In this document: positions 1 to 6,186 of the stretch, piece by piece
Layout of the letters: every line of letters starts with the position of its first letter
How positions within the stretch are numbered: position 1 is the first letter of the stretch
Assembly (NCBI GenBank): GCA_937906795.1
Contig: CALCUQ010000105.1
Coordinates: forward strand, 1 to 7,685
Source of the DNA: an uncultured Bacteroidales bacterium
GTDB lineage: Bacteria; Bacteroidota; Bacteroidia; Bacteroidales; UBA932
DNA: 7,685 nt
Direction of reading: 5' to 3'
Translations under genes and position numbers: made by a program
Notes under the pieces: generated by a model
What the model saw: the letters and a program-made list of their open reading frames with translations, nothing else
The model's database searches: none
Told to the model about the DNA's origin: nothing

Positions 1-4
1 GTGG

Positions 5-280
5 ATGCAGTCCATTCACGAGAGTATCGACCAACTATCGGAGATTATTGATAGTATGCCAAAAGATGGTGCAGCCTTACAAAACGATGATGAGTATTTA
101 TGCGACAAGGAGGTAGCATATATGCTTAAAGTCAGCCGAAGAACATTAAGCGAATACCGAAGCAATGGAACATTGCCTTACTATGTCCTCGGTGGCAAAG
201 TTCTGTACAAGCGAAGTGAGATTGAGCAGGCATTGAAACGGGAGTACAACGGCAAGCACCTACTTAATAGCAGCGGATAA
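5..280 (+). CDS. Excisionase-type helix-turn-helix DNA-binding protein, probably 5'-truncated by the window start
   Basis: Small DNA-binding protein of the MerR-like/HTH_17 ('excisionase family') type. As drawn from the ATG at position 5 it has 91 residues. Residues 31-46 (YLCDKEVAYMLKVSRR) look like the first helices of a winged HTH, followed by T-L-S-E-Y-R, the turn NGTLPYY, and the wing/strand VLGGKVLYKRSEIEQAL (61-77). This layout is typical of the family. Residues 1-29 are acidic and probably helical. The frame is open to the window edge (a TGG codon precedes the ATG), so the true start may lie upstream; the ATG is only the first one visible. In Bacteroidota, such proteins are very common in conjugative and mobilizable transposons, where some act as excisionases or regulators of excision. 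It is on the opposite strand to the housekeeping operon and is followed by structured non-coding DNA. Its specific role here is inferred from family and position only. Confidence 0.8.
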   Translation: MQSIHESIDQLSEIIDSMPKDGAALQNDDEYLCDKEVAYMLKVSRRTLSEYRSNGTLPYYVLGGKVLYKRSEIEQALKREYNGKHLLNSSG

Positions 281-372
281 ACCTCTCTATATTTTTGGAG
301 GGAGTGAAATTTACCGCTTGCCCTATATTCATCTACTGCAAAATAATTGTGCCCCTATGGATACAAACAAGA

Positions 373-419
373 ACAGCATACAAATGGGTTATCAATGTAA
401 GAACCCTTTTGTATGCTGT
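373..419 (+). terminator. Hairpin, probable terminator downstream of the HTH gene
   Basis: Two 18-nt arms, 373-390 (ACAGCATACAAATGGGTT) and 402-419 (AACCCTTTTGTATGCTGT), pair at 17 of 18 positions around an 11-nt loop. On the plus strand the 3' arm is followed by CTGTTTATCTTCTTCT, which is pyrimidine-rich but not a pure T run. On the minus strand the hairpin is followed by TCTTGTTTGTATCC, so it could work in either direction. It begins about 90 nt after the HTH stop codon. The long near-perfect stem is certain; the terminator role is inferred. Confidence 0.6.
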
Positions 420-439
420 CTGTTTATCTTCTTCTACAT

Positions 440-632
440 TTTCGTCAGTCGCTCATTTCCGTTGCCGTCTGCATTTCTGAGTACAGACATTGAAAGGGGA
501 AAGGTTTTCGGGCTGAATACTCTCCGCAGGAGGAAGATTCAGCACGAAACGGCCAGCCGCCCGACCTTTCAACTTTCAAGGGCTATTGTACTACCTTCGC
601 AGACGAGCAAAGGAGAGGGGCGACTGACGGAA
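440..632. repeat. Long imperfect palindrome able to fold into one extended hairpin (possible structured RNA or folded DNA site)
   Basis: The outer stem pairs 440-472 with 599-632. It has a perfect 10-bp base (CGTCAGTCGC 443-452 with GCGACTGACG 620-629) and a perfect 7-bp top (CGTCTGC 466-472 with GCAGACG 599-605). The stretch between them is mostly paired (TTGC with GCAA, CC with GG, some G-U), leaving a bulged A606 and two A/G mismatches. Further in, AGTAC (480-484) pairs with GTACT (588-592), GAAAG (492-496) with CTTTC (573-577), GAAAGGT (499-505) with ACCTTTC (564-570), and GGCTG (511-515) with CAGCC (554-558). At the tip, GCTGAAT (512-518) can instead pair with ATTCAGC (537-543) around a CTCC/GGAG stem. 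The region is GC-rich compared with its surroundings. I do not recognise a known RNA family, integron attC box or IS end in it. The strand that is transcribed, if any, is unknown. Confidence 0.6.
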
Positions 633-647
633 TCGGGAAACTCATAA

Positions 648-692
648 TATTGCAGATTTATGATAGACCAAATCAAGTTTTATCCTGCAATA
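648..692. repeat. Small inverted repeat TATTGCAG / CTGCAATA
   Basis: TATTGCAG (648-655) and CTGCAATA (685-692) are perfect 8-base inverted copies separated by 29 bases. The spacing is wide for a terminator and there is no T run. Two recognition sites for a DNA-binding or recombinase protein at an element end would look like this, but 8 bases can also arise by chance in AT-rich DNA. Confidence 0.3.
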
Positions 693-711
693 ATGAAAAA
701 TGCACCGCCCT

Positions 712-742
712 TTTGCTCGTTCATAAAAAAGTTGCACCTTTG
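712..742 (+). promoter_or_regulatory. Candidate Bacteroides-type promoter pointing toward the yicC terminator
   Basis: TTTG at 712-715 followed after 19 bases by CACCTTTG at 735-742 resembles the Bacteroides -33 TTTG / -7 TAnnTTTG promoter, with one mismatch in the -7 box (C for the first T). Initiation would fall near 749, and the transcript would meet the hairpin at 794-824 after roughly 50-80 nt. No coding sequence is served. The match is short and the region is AT-rich, so chance is possible. Confidence 0.25.
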
Positions 743-793
743 TTCCAAGATGAATTATACATCAATGCAAACCACGCAAGTATATAGAAAACA

Positions 794-824
794 AACAAAG
801 CCTAAAGAATATTTAGGCTTTGTT
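794..824 (-). terminator. Intrinsic terminator of the yicC-end of the operon, overlapping the yicC stop
   Basis: A perfect 13-bp stem, AACAAAGCCTAAA (794-806) with TTTAGGCTTTGTT (812-824), surrounds a 5-nt loop. Read on the minus strand it is followed by TGTTTTCTATATA, so with the stem end the tail is T-rich. On the plus strand it is followed by CTTTTATTTTCTCC, so it should also stop transcripts from the mobile-element side. The last eight codons or so of yicC, including its TAG stop (802-804), lie within the hairpin. Confidence 0.85.
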
Positions 825-1662
825 CTTTTATTTTCTCCAACTCATCTTTCATTTTTACTACCCATTGTTGAATCTGGGCATGGTTGGCTTTAGATCCCAT
901 TGTGTTTATCTCTCTACCCATCTCTTGAGCTATAAAACCTAGTTTCTTGCCAGGATATGGCTCATTGTTAATGGTTTCCATAAAATATTTGCAATGTTGT
1001 CTAAGTCTTACTTTTTCTTCGTTAATATCCAGCTTTTCTATATATAGGATAATTTCTTGCTCAAGGCGGTTCTGGTCTGGGGTAATTGAAAGTTCTTCTA
1101 TGCGGTTTTTGATGCGCTCTCTAACGGCATCTATCCTGCTTTGCTCGTATTGCTCAACTTGTTCTACAAAAGATTCAATAAGAGCAACTCTGCTTGTTAC
1201 ATCTGCATATAGAACTTCACCTTCTTTTGCTCTAAACTCATTGAGATTTGCAACAGCATCAAATATTGCTTTTTCCAGTATCTCCCACACCTGGTCTGTC
1301 ATCTCCTGTTTTTTTACCTCAATAACATCCGGTAATCTTAGGATTGTTTGCAATAAGGTATCACAAGAGCATTCTATACCCATATCCTTTATCTGGTTAA
1401 GATAACTGTTGTAGATTTCTGTATTTATCTGTTTGGCTTTGTCGGCAGCATTTTGCTCTATAGTTGCAAATACATCAATATTACCTCTCTGAAGTTCTTT
1501 TGCTATATATTGTCTCACCTGCATCTCTTTTTCTCTGGGAATAAGGGATGATTTGATGCTTATATCTGCATTTTTCCCGTTTAAAGAACGGATTTCTATA
1601 GTTATTTTGCTGTCGGGAAGACTACACTCAGCCTTGCCGTAGCCTGTCATTGATTTTACCAT
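802..1662 (-). CDS. yicC: YicC/YloC family endoribonuclease
   Basis: A 286-residue protein with the full two-domain YicC layout: the YicC-like N-terminal domain beginning MVKSMTGYGKAE, and the C-terminal DUF1732 domain. In the latter, residues 239-286 carry the most conserved stretch of the family (KKLGFIAQEMGREINTMGSK, then KMKDELEKIKEQ). The reading frame extends nine residues upstream to 1689, but the family nearly always starts at the M-x-K-S-M-T-G-Y-G motif, so I place the start at the ATG at 1662. The leader is AT-rich with no clear Shine-Dalgarno, as usual in Bacteroidota. Characterised homologues (E. coli YicC, B. subtilis YloC) are cytoplasmic endoribonucleases involved in RNA turnover; that activity is carried over by family. 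It is the last gene of the operon, 29 nt after the lipoprotein gene. The gmk gene that often follows yicC is not here. Confidence 0.93.
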   Translation of the reverse strand: MVKSMTGYGKAECSLPDSKITIEIRSLNGKNADISIKSSLIPREKEMQVRQYIAKELQRGNIDVFATIEQNAADKAKQINTEIYNSYLNQIKDMGIECSCDTLLQTILRLPDVIEVKKQEMTDQVWEILEKAIFDAVANLNEFRAKEGEVLYADVTSRVALIESFVEQVEQYEQSRIDAVRERIKNRIEELSITPDQNRLEQEIILYIEKLDINEEKVRLRQHCKYFMETINNEPYPGKKLGFIAQEMGREINTMGSKANHAQIQQWVVKMKDELEKIKEQSLNIL

Positions 1663-1691
1663 ATATGTAATGTGTGCTAATTGTGGCAAAG

Positions 1692-2621
1692 TTAAAGTTT
1701 ATAGTATCTATCACTGAGTTTTTTACTGAACGAAACAGCCTGGTTGAATTTATATTTACCCAAAGAAAATTCTATCCATTTTTTGGATAAGGTAAACTCA
1801 TCAAGCATTTCACAAGCAACTGCAATATTATAGGCCGCATAGGCTGCTTTTCTGGCATTTTCGCTTTCAGTAAGGGGCATCCATAGTTTTATTGCCTCTT
1901 TCCATTTGTTTTCCAATGCAAGATTATACGGTTTCATCCATACGCTCGAGCCCTGATATGTAATCAATGTCCTCGACTGTGTTTTCCATTGTCTTGACAA
2001 AACATACGAAATGGACTCTCCTATTTTTTTTGATACTTGTGGTAAATTTGGATTGACATATATATACAAGTCTTTTGCCGTTGCGTCTAAATCAGCTTTA
2101 AAATACAATGTGTCTTTCAATCGGGAAGACAATTTAACATTACCAATCAATGCATCATAGATGGTAAATGTTATGTTATATGGCACCAGGAATGTCTTCT
2201 CATCCAGTGATATCATTCTACCTTCCTGAACTTCTCCAAATATCAGATTCTCCACAAACAACTGCATGTCTGCATTTGTTGTAAGCATAAGATTATTCAT
2301 AAAAGTTGTATCAACCGCCACAGCACCAGCGTTATCAAAACCGGCAAAATCTTCTTTTGGAATTGCATAAACTTCAATAGCACCTGCTTGCATCTGTCGG
2401 TCGGCTTCTAGTCTTTCTGCCATTCCAACTGACACATTATGAAGTAGTGTACTATCTTGCAAATCTTGGGAATAAATTGAAAACACAGCCGGTGTTCTAC
2501 CGCTCAGATCCAGTTCCCATACGTCTGCATTATCGTATACCTCAACATCAAAAAACTGATTTTGAGGTACACAGCCAACCAATGCTAAAGCAAATGCTAT
2601 TATAAAGAAGATTATGCGCAT
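1692..2621 (-). CDS. Secreted lipoprotein with C-terminal TPR-like region, DUF6340-like
   Basis: A 309-residue predicted lipoprotein. The N-terminus MRIIFFIIAFALALVGC is a short signal peptide ending in a lipobox (L-V-G-C), with the lipidated cysteine at residue 17. The next residues (VPQNQFFD) lack the acidic run linked to surface export in some Bacteroidota, so a periplasm-facing location is possible. Residues 20-220 are mixed strand/helix with no motif I can name. Residues 238-290 (NKWKEAIKLW, then A-A-Y-A-A-Y-N-I-A-V-A-C-E and K-K-W-I-E-F-S-L) look like one or two tetratricopeptide-type helical hairpins. The overall pattern recalls the Bacteroidota DUF6340 family, recognised by memory and not by search. 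The frame also allows a TTG at 2624, but the ATG at 2621 gives a natural signal peptide. It starts 5 nt after the glmM stop, so the two are probably translated from one message. Function unknown. Confidence 0.85.
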   Translation of the reverse strand: MRIIFFIIAFALALVGCVPQNQFFDVEVYDNADVWELDLSGRTPAVFSIYSQDLQDSTLLHNVSVGMAERLEADRQMQAGAIEVYAIPKEDFAGFDNAGAVAVDTTFMNNLMLTTNADMQLFVENLIFGEVQEGRMISLDEKTFLVPYNITFTIYDALIGNVKLSSRLKDTLYFKADLDATAKDLYIYVNPNLPQVSKKIGESISYVLSRQWKTQSRTLITYQGSSVWMKPYNLALENKWKEAIKLWMPLTESENARKAAYAAYNIAVACEMLDEFTLSKKWIEFSLGKYKFNQAVSFSKKLSDRYYKL

Positions 2622-2626
2622 CAATA

Positions 2627-4012
2627 TTATTTACAAAGTTCTTTAATCTCTGCTATAATTTTACCAGCCAAATCATCTGCAGCCTGCTGCGATTTTGCCT
2701 CCGCATAAATTCTGATGATAGGCTCTGTATTTGATTTTCTCAAATGAACCCATTGTTCTGGGAAATCAATCTTTACACCATCTATATCTGTTACTTTTTC
2801 ATTGCTGTATTTTTCCTTCATTGCAGCAAGTACAGCGTCAACATTTATGTCGGGAGTAAGTTCAATCTTATTCTTTGAAGCAAAGTAGTTTGGATAAGTA
2901 GCTCTCAACTCGCTTACTTTACATTGTTTTTTAGCCAAATGAGTAAGGAATAAAGCCACTCCTACCAAAGCATCTCTACCATAATGCAACTCAGGGTATA
3001 TTACACCTCCATTACCCTCGCCACCTATAACTGCATTTGTTGCTTTCATTAGGGTGGTAACATTAACCTCTCCAACAGCAGAAGCATTGTATTGGCAACC
3101 ATGCGAAAGTGTTACATCTTTAAGGGCTCTTGACGAACTCAAATTGGAAACTGTATTTCCAGGTGTATTTGAAAGCACATAATCTGCAACTGCTACAAGA
3201 GTATACTCCTCACCAAACATCTCACCATTTTCGCAAACCAATGCCAAACGGTCAACATCCGGATCTACAATAACTCCCAAATCTGCATTCTCAGCTTTTA
3301 CCACTTTTCTTATTTCGGTAAGATTTTCTGGAATAGGCTCCGGATTATGGGCAAAATTACCTGTAGGATCACAATACAGTTTTACCACTTCCACTCCCAT
3401 TCTCTCAAGCAACATAGGAATTACAATACCGCCTACAGAATTTACAGCATCTACAACTACTTTATACTTCTGTTGCTTTACAAGCTCAACATCAACCAGT
3501 GGCAGATTCAATACCGCATCTATATGCTCAACATCGTACGGATCTCTGCTTACCACTTTACCAATGCTGTCTATATCTACAAAATCAAATTCCTCTTTAA
3601 GAACACAATCAAGAATTTCTGCTCCATCTTGTGCATTAAGGAACTCACCATTTGAGTTAAGCAGTTTCAATGCATTCCATTGTTTAGGGTTATGGCTGGC
3701 TGTAATAATGATACCTCCATCTGCCTTTTTGCTTATAACAGCCATTTCAACGCCTGGAGTTGTACATAAACCAACATTTATAACATCTATTCCACAGCCT
3801 AGCAAAGTTCCCTCAACTATATCATTTACCAATTCTCCAGATAGTCTTGCATCTCTACCTACAACAACGGTAAGTCTTCTGTTTCCATTACGCTTAACAA
3901 GCCATTTTGCATATGAGGCAGCAAATTTCACAGCATCAAGTGGAGTAAGGTTATCTCCAACAGGACCTCCAATTGTACCTCTGATTCCCGAAATTGATTT
4001 TATTAGTGTCAT
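2627..4012 (-). CDS. glmM: Phosphoglucosamine mutase (alpha-D-phosphohexomutase family)
   Basis: Converts glucosamine-6-phosphate to glucosamine-1-phosphate, the step before UDP-GlcNAc for peptidoglycan and LPS. All four signature elements of the phosphohexomutases are intact in the 461-residue protein: the phosphoserine loop TASHNP (104-109, catalytic Ser106), the metal loop DPDVDR (250-255, with Asp250, 252 and 254), the sugar-binding loop GEGNGG (331-336), and the C-terminal phosphate-binding loop RKSNTEP (425-431). The start MTLIKSISGIRGTIGG is the one typical of Bacteroidota proteins annotated as GlmM. Members of this superfamily are hard to separate by motif, so phosphomannomutase or phosphoglucomutase activity is the main alternative; length and N-terminus favour GlmM. 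It follows fabG by 54 nt, the largest gap in the operon, and is followed by the lipoprotein gene after 5 nt. Confidence 0.88.
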   Translation of the reverse strand: MTLIKSISGIRGTIGGPVGDNLTPLDAVKFAASYAKWLVKRNGNRRLTVVVGRDARLSGELVNDIVEGTLLGCGIDVINVGLCTTPGVEMAVISKKADGGIIITASHNPKQWNALKLLNSNGEFLNAQDGAEILDCVLKEEFDFVDIDSIGKVVSRDPYDVEHIDAVLNLPLVDVELVKQQKYKVVVDAVNSVGGIVIPMLLERMGVEVVKLYCDPTGNFAHNPEPIPENLTEIRKVVKAENADLGVIVDPDVDRLALVCENGEMFGEEYTLVAVADYVLSNTPGNTVSNLSSSRALKDVTLSHGCQYNASAVGEVNVTTLMKATNAVIGGEGNGGVIYPELHYGRDALVGVALFLTHLAKKQCKVSELRATYPNYFASKNKIELTPDINVDAVLAAMKEKYSNEKVTDIDGVKIDFPEQWVHLRKSNTEPIIRIYAEAKSQQAADDLAGKIIAEIKELCK

Positions 4013-4066
4013 ATTATGTACTTTTAGTTGCTTTGTTTTTTATTTGTTAGTAAAAAATGGATAAAA

Positions 4067-4813
4067 TTACATCTGCATTCCACCACATACAGATATCACC
4101 TGACCTGTAACATAACTGCTAAGGTCACTTGCAAGGAATGTAGCCACATTAGCTATATCCTCTGGAGTACCACCTCTTCTAAGTGGAATTTTTGCTGCCC
4201 AATCTTTTTTAACCTCCTCTGGAAGTTGAGCTGTCATCTCTGTAATAATAAATCCTGGAGCAATTGCATTTGCTCTCACACCTCTAGAACCCAACTCTTG
4301 TGCAATAGATTTTGCAAGGCCTATCATACCAGCTTTTGATGCAGAATAGTTACATTGGCCGGCATTACCGTGCACTCCAACTACAGAGCTCATATTTATA
4401 ATTGAGCCACCTCTTTGTCTAACCATTACAGGTGTTACAGCATGAACAAAGTTAAATGCAGACTTTAGATTTACTGCAATTACAGCATCCCATTGAGCCT
4501 CTGACATTCTCATCATAAGACCATCTTTGGTAATACCAGCATTATTTACAAGAATATCCAATTTTCCAAACTCTTTAACAACTTGCTCAACAGCTGCATG
4601 GGCTTCATCAAATTTTGCAGCATTTGAAGCTATGGCAAGAACTTTTACACCATATGACTCAATCTCTTTCTTTGTATTCTCACCATTCTCATCTATCACA
4701 AGATCTGTAAAAGCAATATTTGCACCCTCTTGTGCATATTTAATTGCAATTGCTTTGCCAATTCCTCTTGCAGCTCCTGTAATAAGAGCAACTTTTCCTT
4801 CTAATAGTTTCAT
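4067..4813 (-). CDS. fabG: 3-oxoacyl-[acyl-carrier-protein] reductase
   Basis: NADPH-dependent reductase of the fatty-acid elongation cycle (beta-ketoacyl-ACP to beta-hydroxyacyl-ACP), cytoplasmic, short-chain dehydrogenase/reductase family. In the 248-residue protein the nucleotide-binding TGAARGIG lies at 12-19, NNAG at 90-93, the structural Asn at 115, and the catalytic Ser143, Tyr156 and Lys160 sit in NMSSVVG...NYSASKAG with the same spacing as E. coli FabG. The C-terminus SSYVTGQVISVCGGM matches the FabG end, with Cys where many homologues have Asp. The length is normal. The frame also contains a TTG at 4819, giving two extra residues; the ATG at 4813 (MKLLEGKVALITG) is preferred because FabG proteins begin just before this strand. 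It starts 11 nt after the rimO stop. A different SDR substrate cannot be excluded by motif alone, but the match to FabG is close throughout. Confidence 0.92.
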   Translation of the reverse strand: MKLLEGKVALITGAARGIGKAIAIKYAQEGANIAFTDLVIDENGENTKKEIESYGVKVLAIASNAAKFDEAHAAVEQVVKEFGKLDILVNNAGITKDGLMMRMSEAQWDAVIAVNLKSAFNFVHAVTPVMVRQRGGSIINMSSVVGVHGNAGQCNYSASKAGMIGLAKSIAQELGSRGVRANAIAPGFIITEMTAQLPEEVKKDWAAKIPLRRGGTPEDIANVATFLASDLSSYVTGQVISVCGGMQM

Positions 4814-4824
4814 ATTCAATTAAT

Positions 4825-6186
4825 TTAATTATTTTCCACATCAATCAGCTCCGCCAATAAATCATATTCATTGGCAGAAATTATTTTTACTTTAGCAAAT
4901 TTACCAATAAGTTTCTCTGGAGCAAATTTAGAATTGTCTGTACCAACCAAAATTTCCCCATCAACCTCCGGACTCTCTTTTTGACTTCTACAAACCAGAA
5001 CACCATTTGAATAGCTGTCTATTATCACCCTCTCAATATCTCCTACTCTCTGCTGATTAATGGAATAGGAAATATCACTCTGCATCTGCATTAACTGCTC
5101 ATAACGTTTCTGTTTTGTAGATTTGCGTACAGTATCTTTAAGGTTCTGTGCACCATATGTCCCCTCTTCTTCTGAATACATAAATGCACCAAGTCTGTCA
5201 AACTTGTTCTTTTGAACAAATCTGAGCAACTTTTCAAATTCCCTTTTATCTTCACCGGGATGTCCAACAATAAGTGTTGTCCTTAGAACACATCCGGGAA
5301 CTTTTTCTCTGATTGCATCAATAATCTGTTGTGTCTGCTTACCATCAATAGATCTGCGCATCAGATCCAACACTTTAGTAGATGAGTGCTGTAATGGTAT
5401 ATCAAGATATTTACAGATTTTTGGATTGCTGGCCATTACATCCAGAACATCCTGTGGAAACTGTGCCGGATATGAATAGTGTATTCTTATCCATTCTATA
5501 CCATCTACTTTGCTCAGTTTTTCCAACAGCTGTGCCAATGAGCGCTTTTTATACAAATCAAGGCCGTAGTATGTGGTATCCTGAGCTATAACAATAAGTT
5601 CCTTTACCCCTTTACTTGCCAGAAATTCTGCCTCCTTAAGCAGCTTTTCCATTGGAACGGAAACATGCTTTCCTCTAATGAGTGGAATCGCACAGTATGA
5701 ACATGTTCTGTCACACCCTTCCGATATCTTAAGATATGCATAATGTTTTGGAGTTGTAAGGTATCTCTCCTCCAAAAGTTTTTCTTCAACCTCTCCACCA
5801 ATGGCCTTTAATACACCATTCCAGTCAAAAGCACCAAAGAACCCATCTACCTCTGGAATTGACTCTACCAATTCACTCATATACCTTTGTGACAAACATC
5901 CAAAGACATATATCTTGCCTACATATCCGCAATTCTTTGCATCAACTGCAGCCAATATGGACTCAATGGATTCTTCCTTAGCATCATTAATAAAACCACA
6001 GGTATTGATTATAACAGCATCAACCGTACTTTGTTGTGAAAGCTGATAATCGCTTGGAACAATCTCAATACCCATATTCTCAACCTGTCTTAGAAGGTGC
6101 TCAGAATCTACTGTATTCTTTGAGCAACCCAAACTCACAAGCTGGATTTTTTTGGGTTTACAATATGCTACTATTTTGCTTTGCAT
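4825..6186 (-). CDS. rimO: Ribosomal protein S12 (aspartate) methylthiotransferase
   Basis: Radical-SAM enzyme that adds a methylthio group to a conserved aspartate of ribosomal protein S12. The 453-residue protein shows the three expected domains. The N-terminal UPF0004 domain supplies cluster cysteines C21 (SLGCSKNTVDSE), C63 (NTCGF) and C97 (FGCLSQR). The radical-SAM core carries CxxxCxxC (C158, C162, C165 in SEGCDRTCSYC). A C-terminal TRAM domain occupies about 377-449. Sequences such as SLGCSKN-VDSE, IAQDTTYYG and RSQKESPEVDGEI point to RimO and not to the related tRNA enzyme MiaB. The only usable start before the conserved region is the ATG at 6186, which leaves a short N-terminal tail (about 13 residues, with one extra Cys at 9). 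That ATG shares a base with the stop codon of the DUF5606 gene (TAATG), suggesting translational coupling. Confidence 0.95.
   Translation of the reverse strand: MQSKIVAYCKPKKIQLVSLGCSKNTVDSEHLLRQVENMGIEIVPSDYQLSQQSTVDAVIINTCGFINDAKEESIESILAAVDAKNCGYVGKIYVFGCLSQRYMSELVESIPEVDGFFGAFDWNGVLKAIGGEVEEKLLEERYLTTPKHYAYLKISEGCDRTCSYCAIPLIRGKHVSVPMEKLLKEAEFLASKGVKELIVIAQDTTYYGLDLYKKRSLAQLLEKLSKVDGIEWIRIHYSYPAQFPQDVLDVMASNPKICKYLDIPLQHSSTKVLDLMRRSIDGKQTQQIIDAIREKVPGCVLRTTLIVGHPGEDKREFEKLLRFVQKNKFDRLGAFMYSEEEGTYGAQNLKDTVRKSTKQKRYEQLMQMQSDISYSINQQRVGDIERVIIDSYSNGVLVCRSQKESPEVDGEILVGTDNSKFAPEKLIGKFAKVKIISANEYDLLAELIDVENN

Noticed and set aside
295..480. 61-residue plus-strand frame preceded by GGAGG
   Set aside because: The GGAGG at 297-301 looks like a Shine-Dalgarno, but Bacteroidota rarely use one. 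The product is Cys-rich with no known pattern, and the frame also crosses the hairpin.
440..632. Retron msr-msd or integron attC site as explanation for the palindrome
   Set aside because: No reverse transcriptase or integron integrase is in the window, and the RYYYAAC / GTTRRRY boxes of attC are not present at the stem base. The idea stays open only as a general folded-DNA site.
318..647. 109-residue plus-strand open frame across the gap
   Set aside because: It runs straight through the 373-419 hairpin and the long palindrome, lacks any recognisable domain and has an odd composition (Cys/Phe-rich start, Arg/Ser-rich end). The folded structure explains the sequence better than coding does.
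281..801. CTnDOT-type attachment core (GTANNTTTGC) in the gap
   Set aside because: Neither strand of the gap gives a full match; the nearest, GCCCTTTTGC at 707-716, has two mismatches in the fixed positions.
660..893. 77-residue plus-strand frame
   Set aside because: It passes through the intrinsic terminator and into the antisense of the yicC 3' end; no domain is visible.
947..1405. 152-residue plus-strand frame opposite yicC
   Set aside because: Antisense shadow, Ser/Ile-rich, with no domain or leader.
3564..4064. 166-residue plus-strand frame opposite glmM
   Set aside because: It is antisense to the conserved N-terminal and phosphoserine region of glmM, and its composition is that of a reverse-strand shadow.
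4013..4066. Internal promoter in the fabG-glmM gap
   Set aside because: The 54-nt AT-rich gap has no TTTG plus TAnnTTTG pair at proper spacing on the minus strand.
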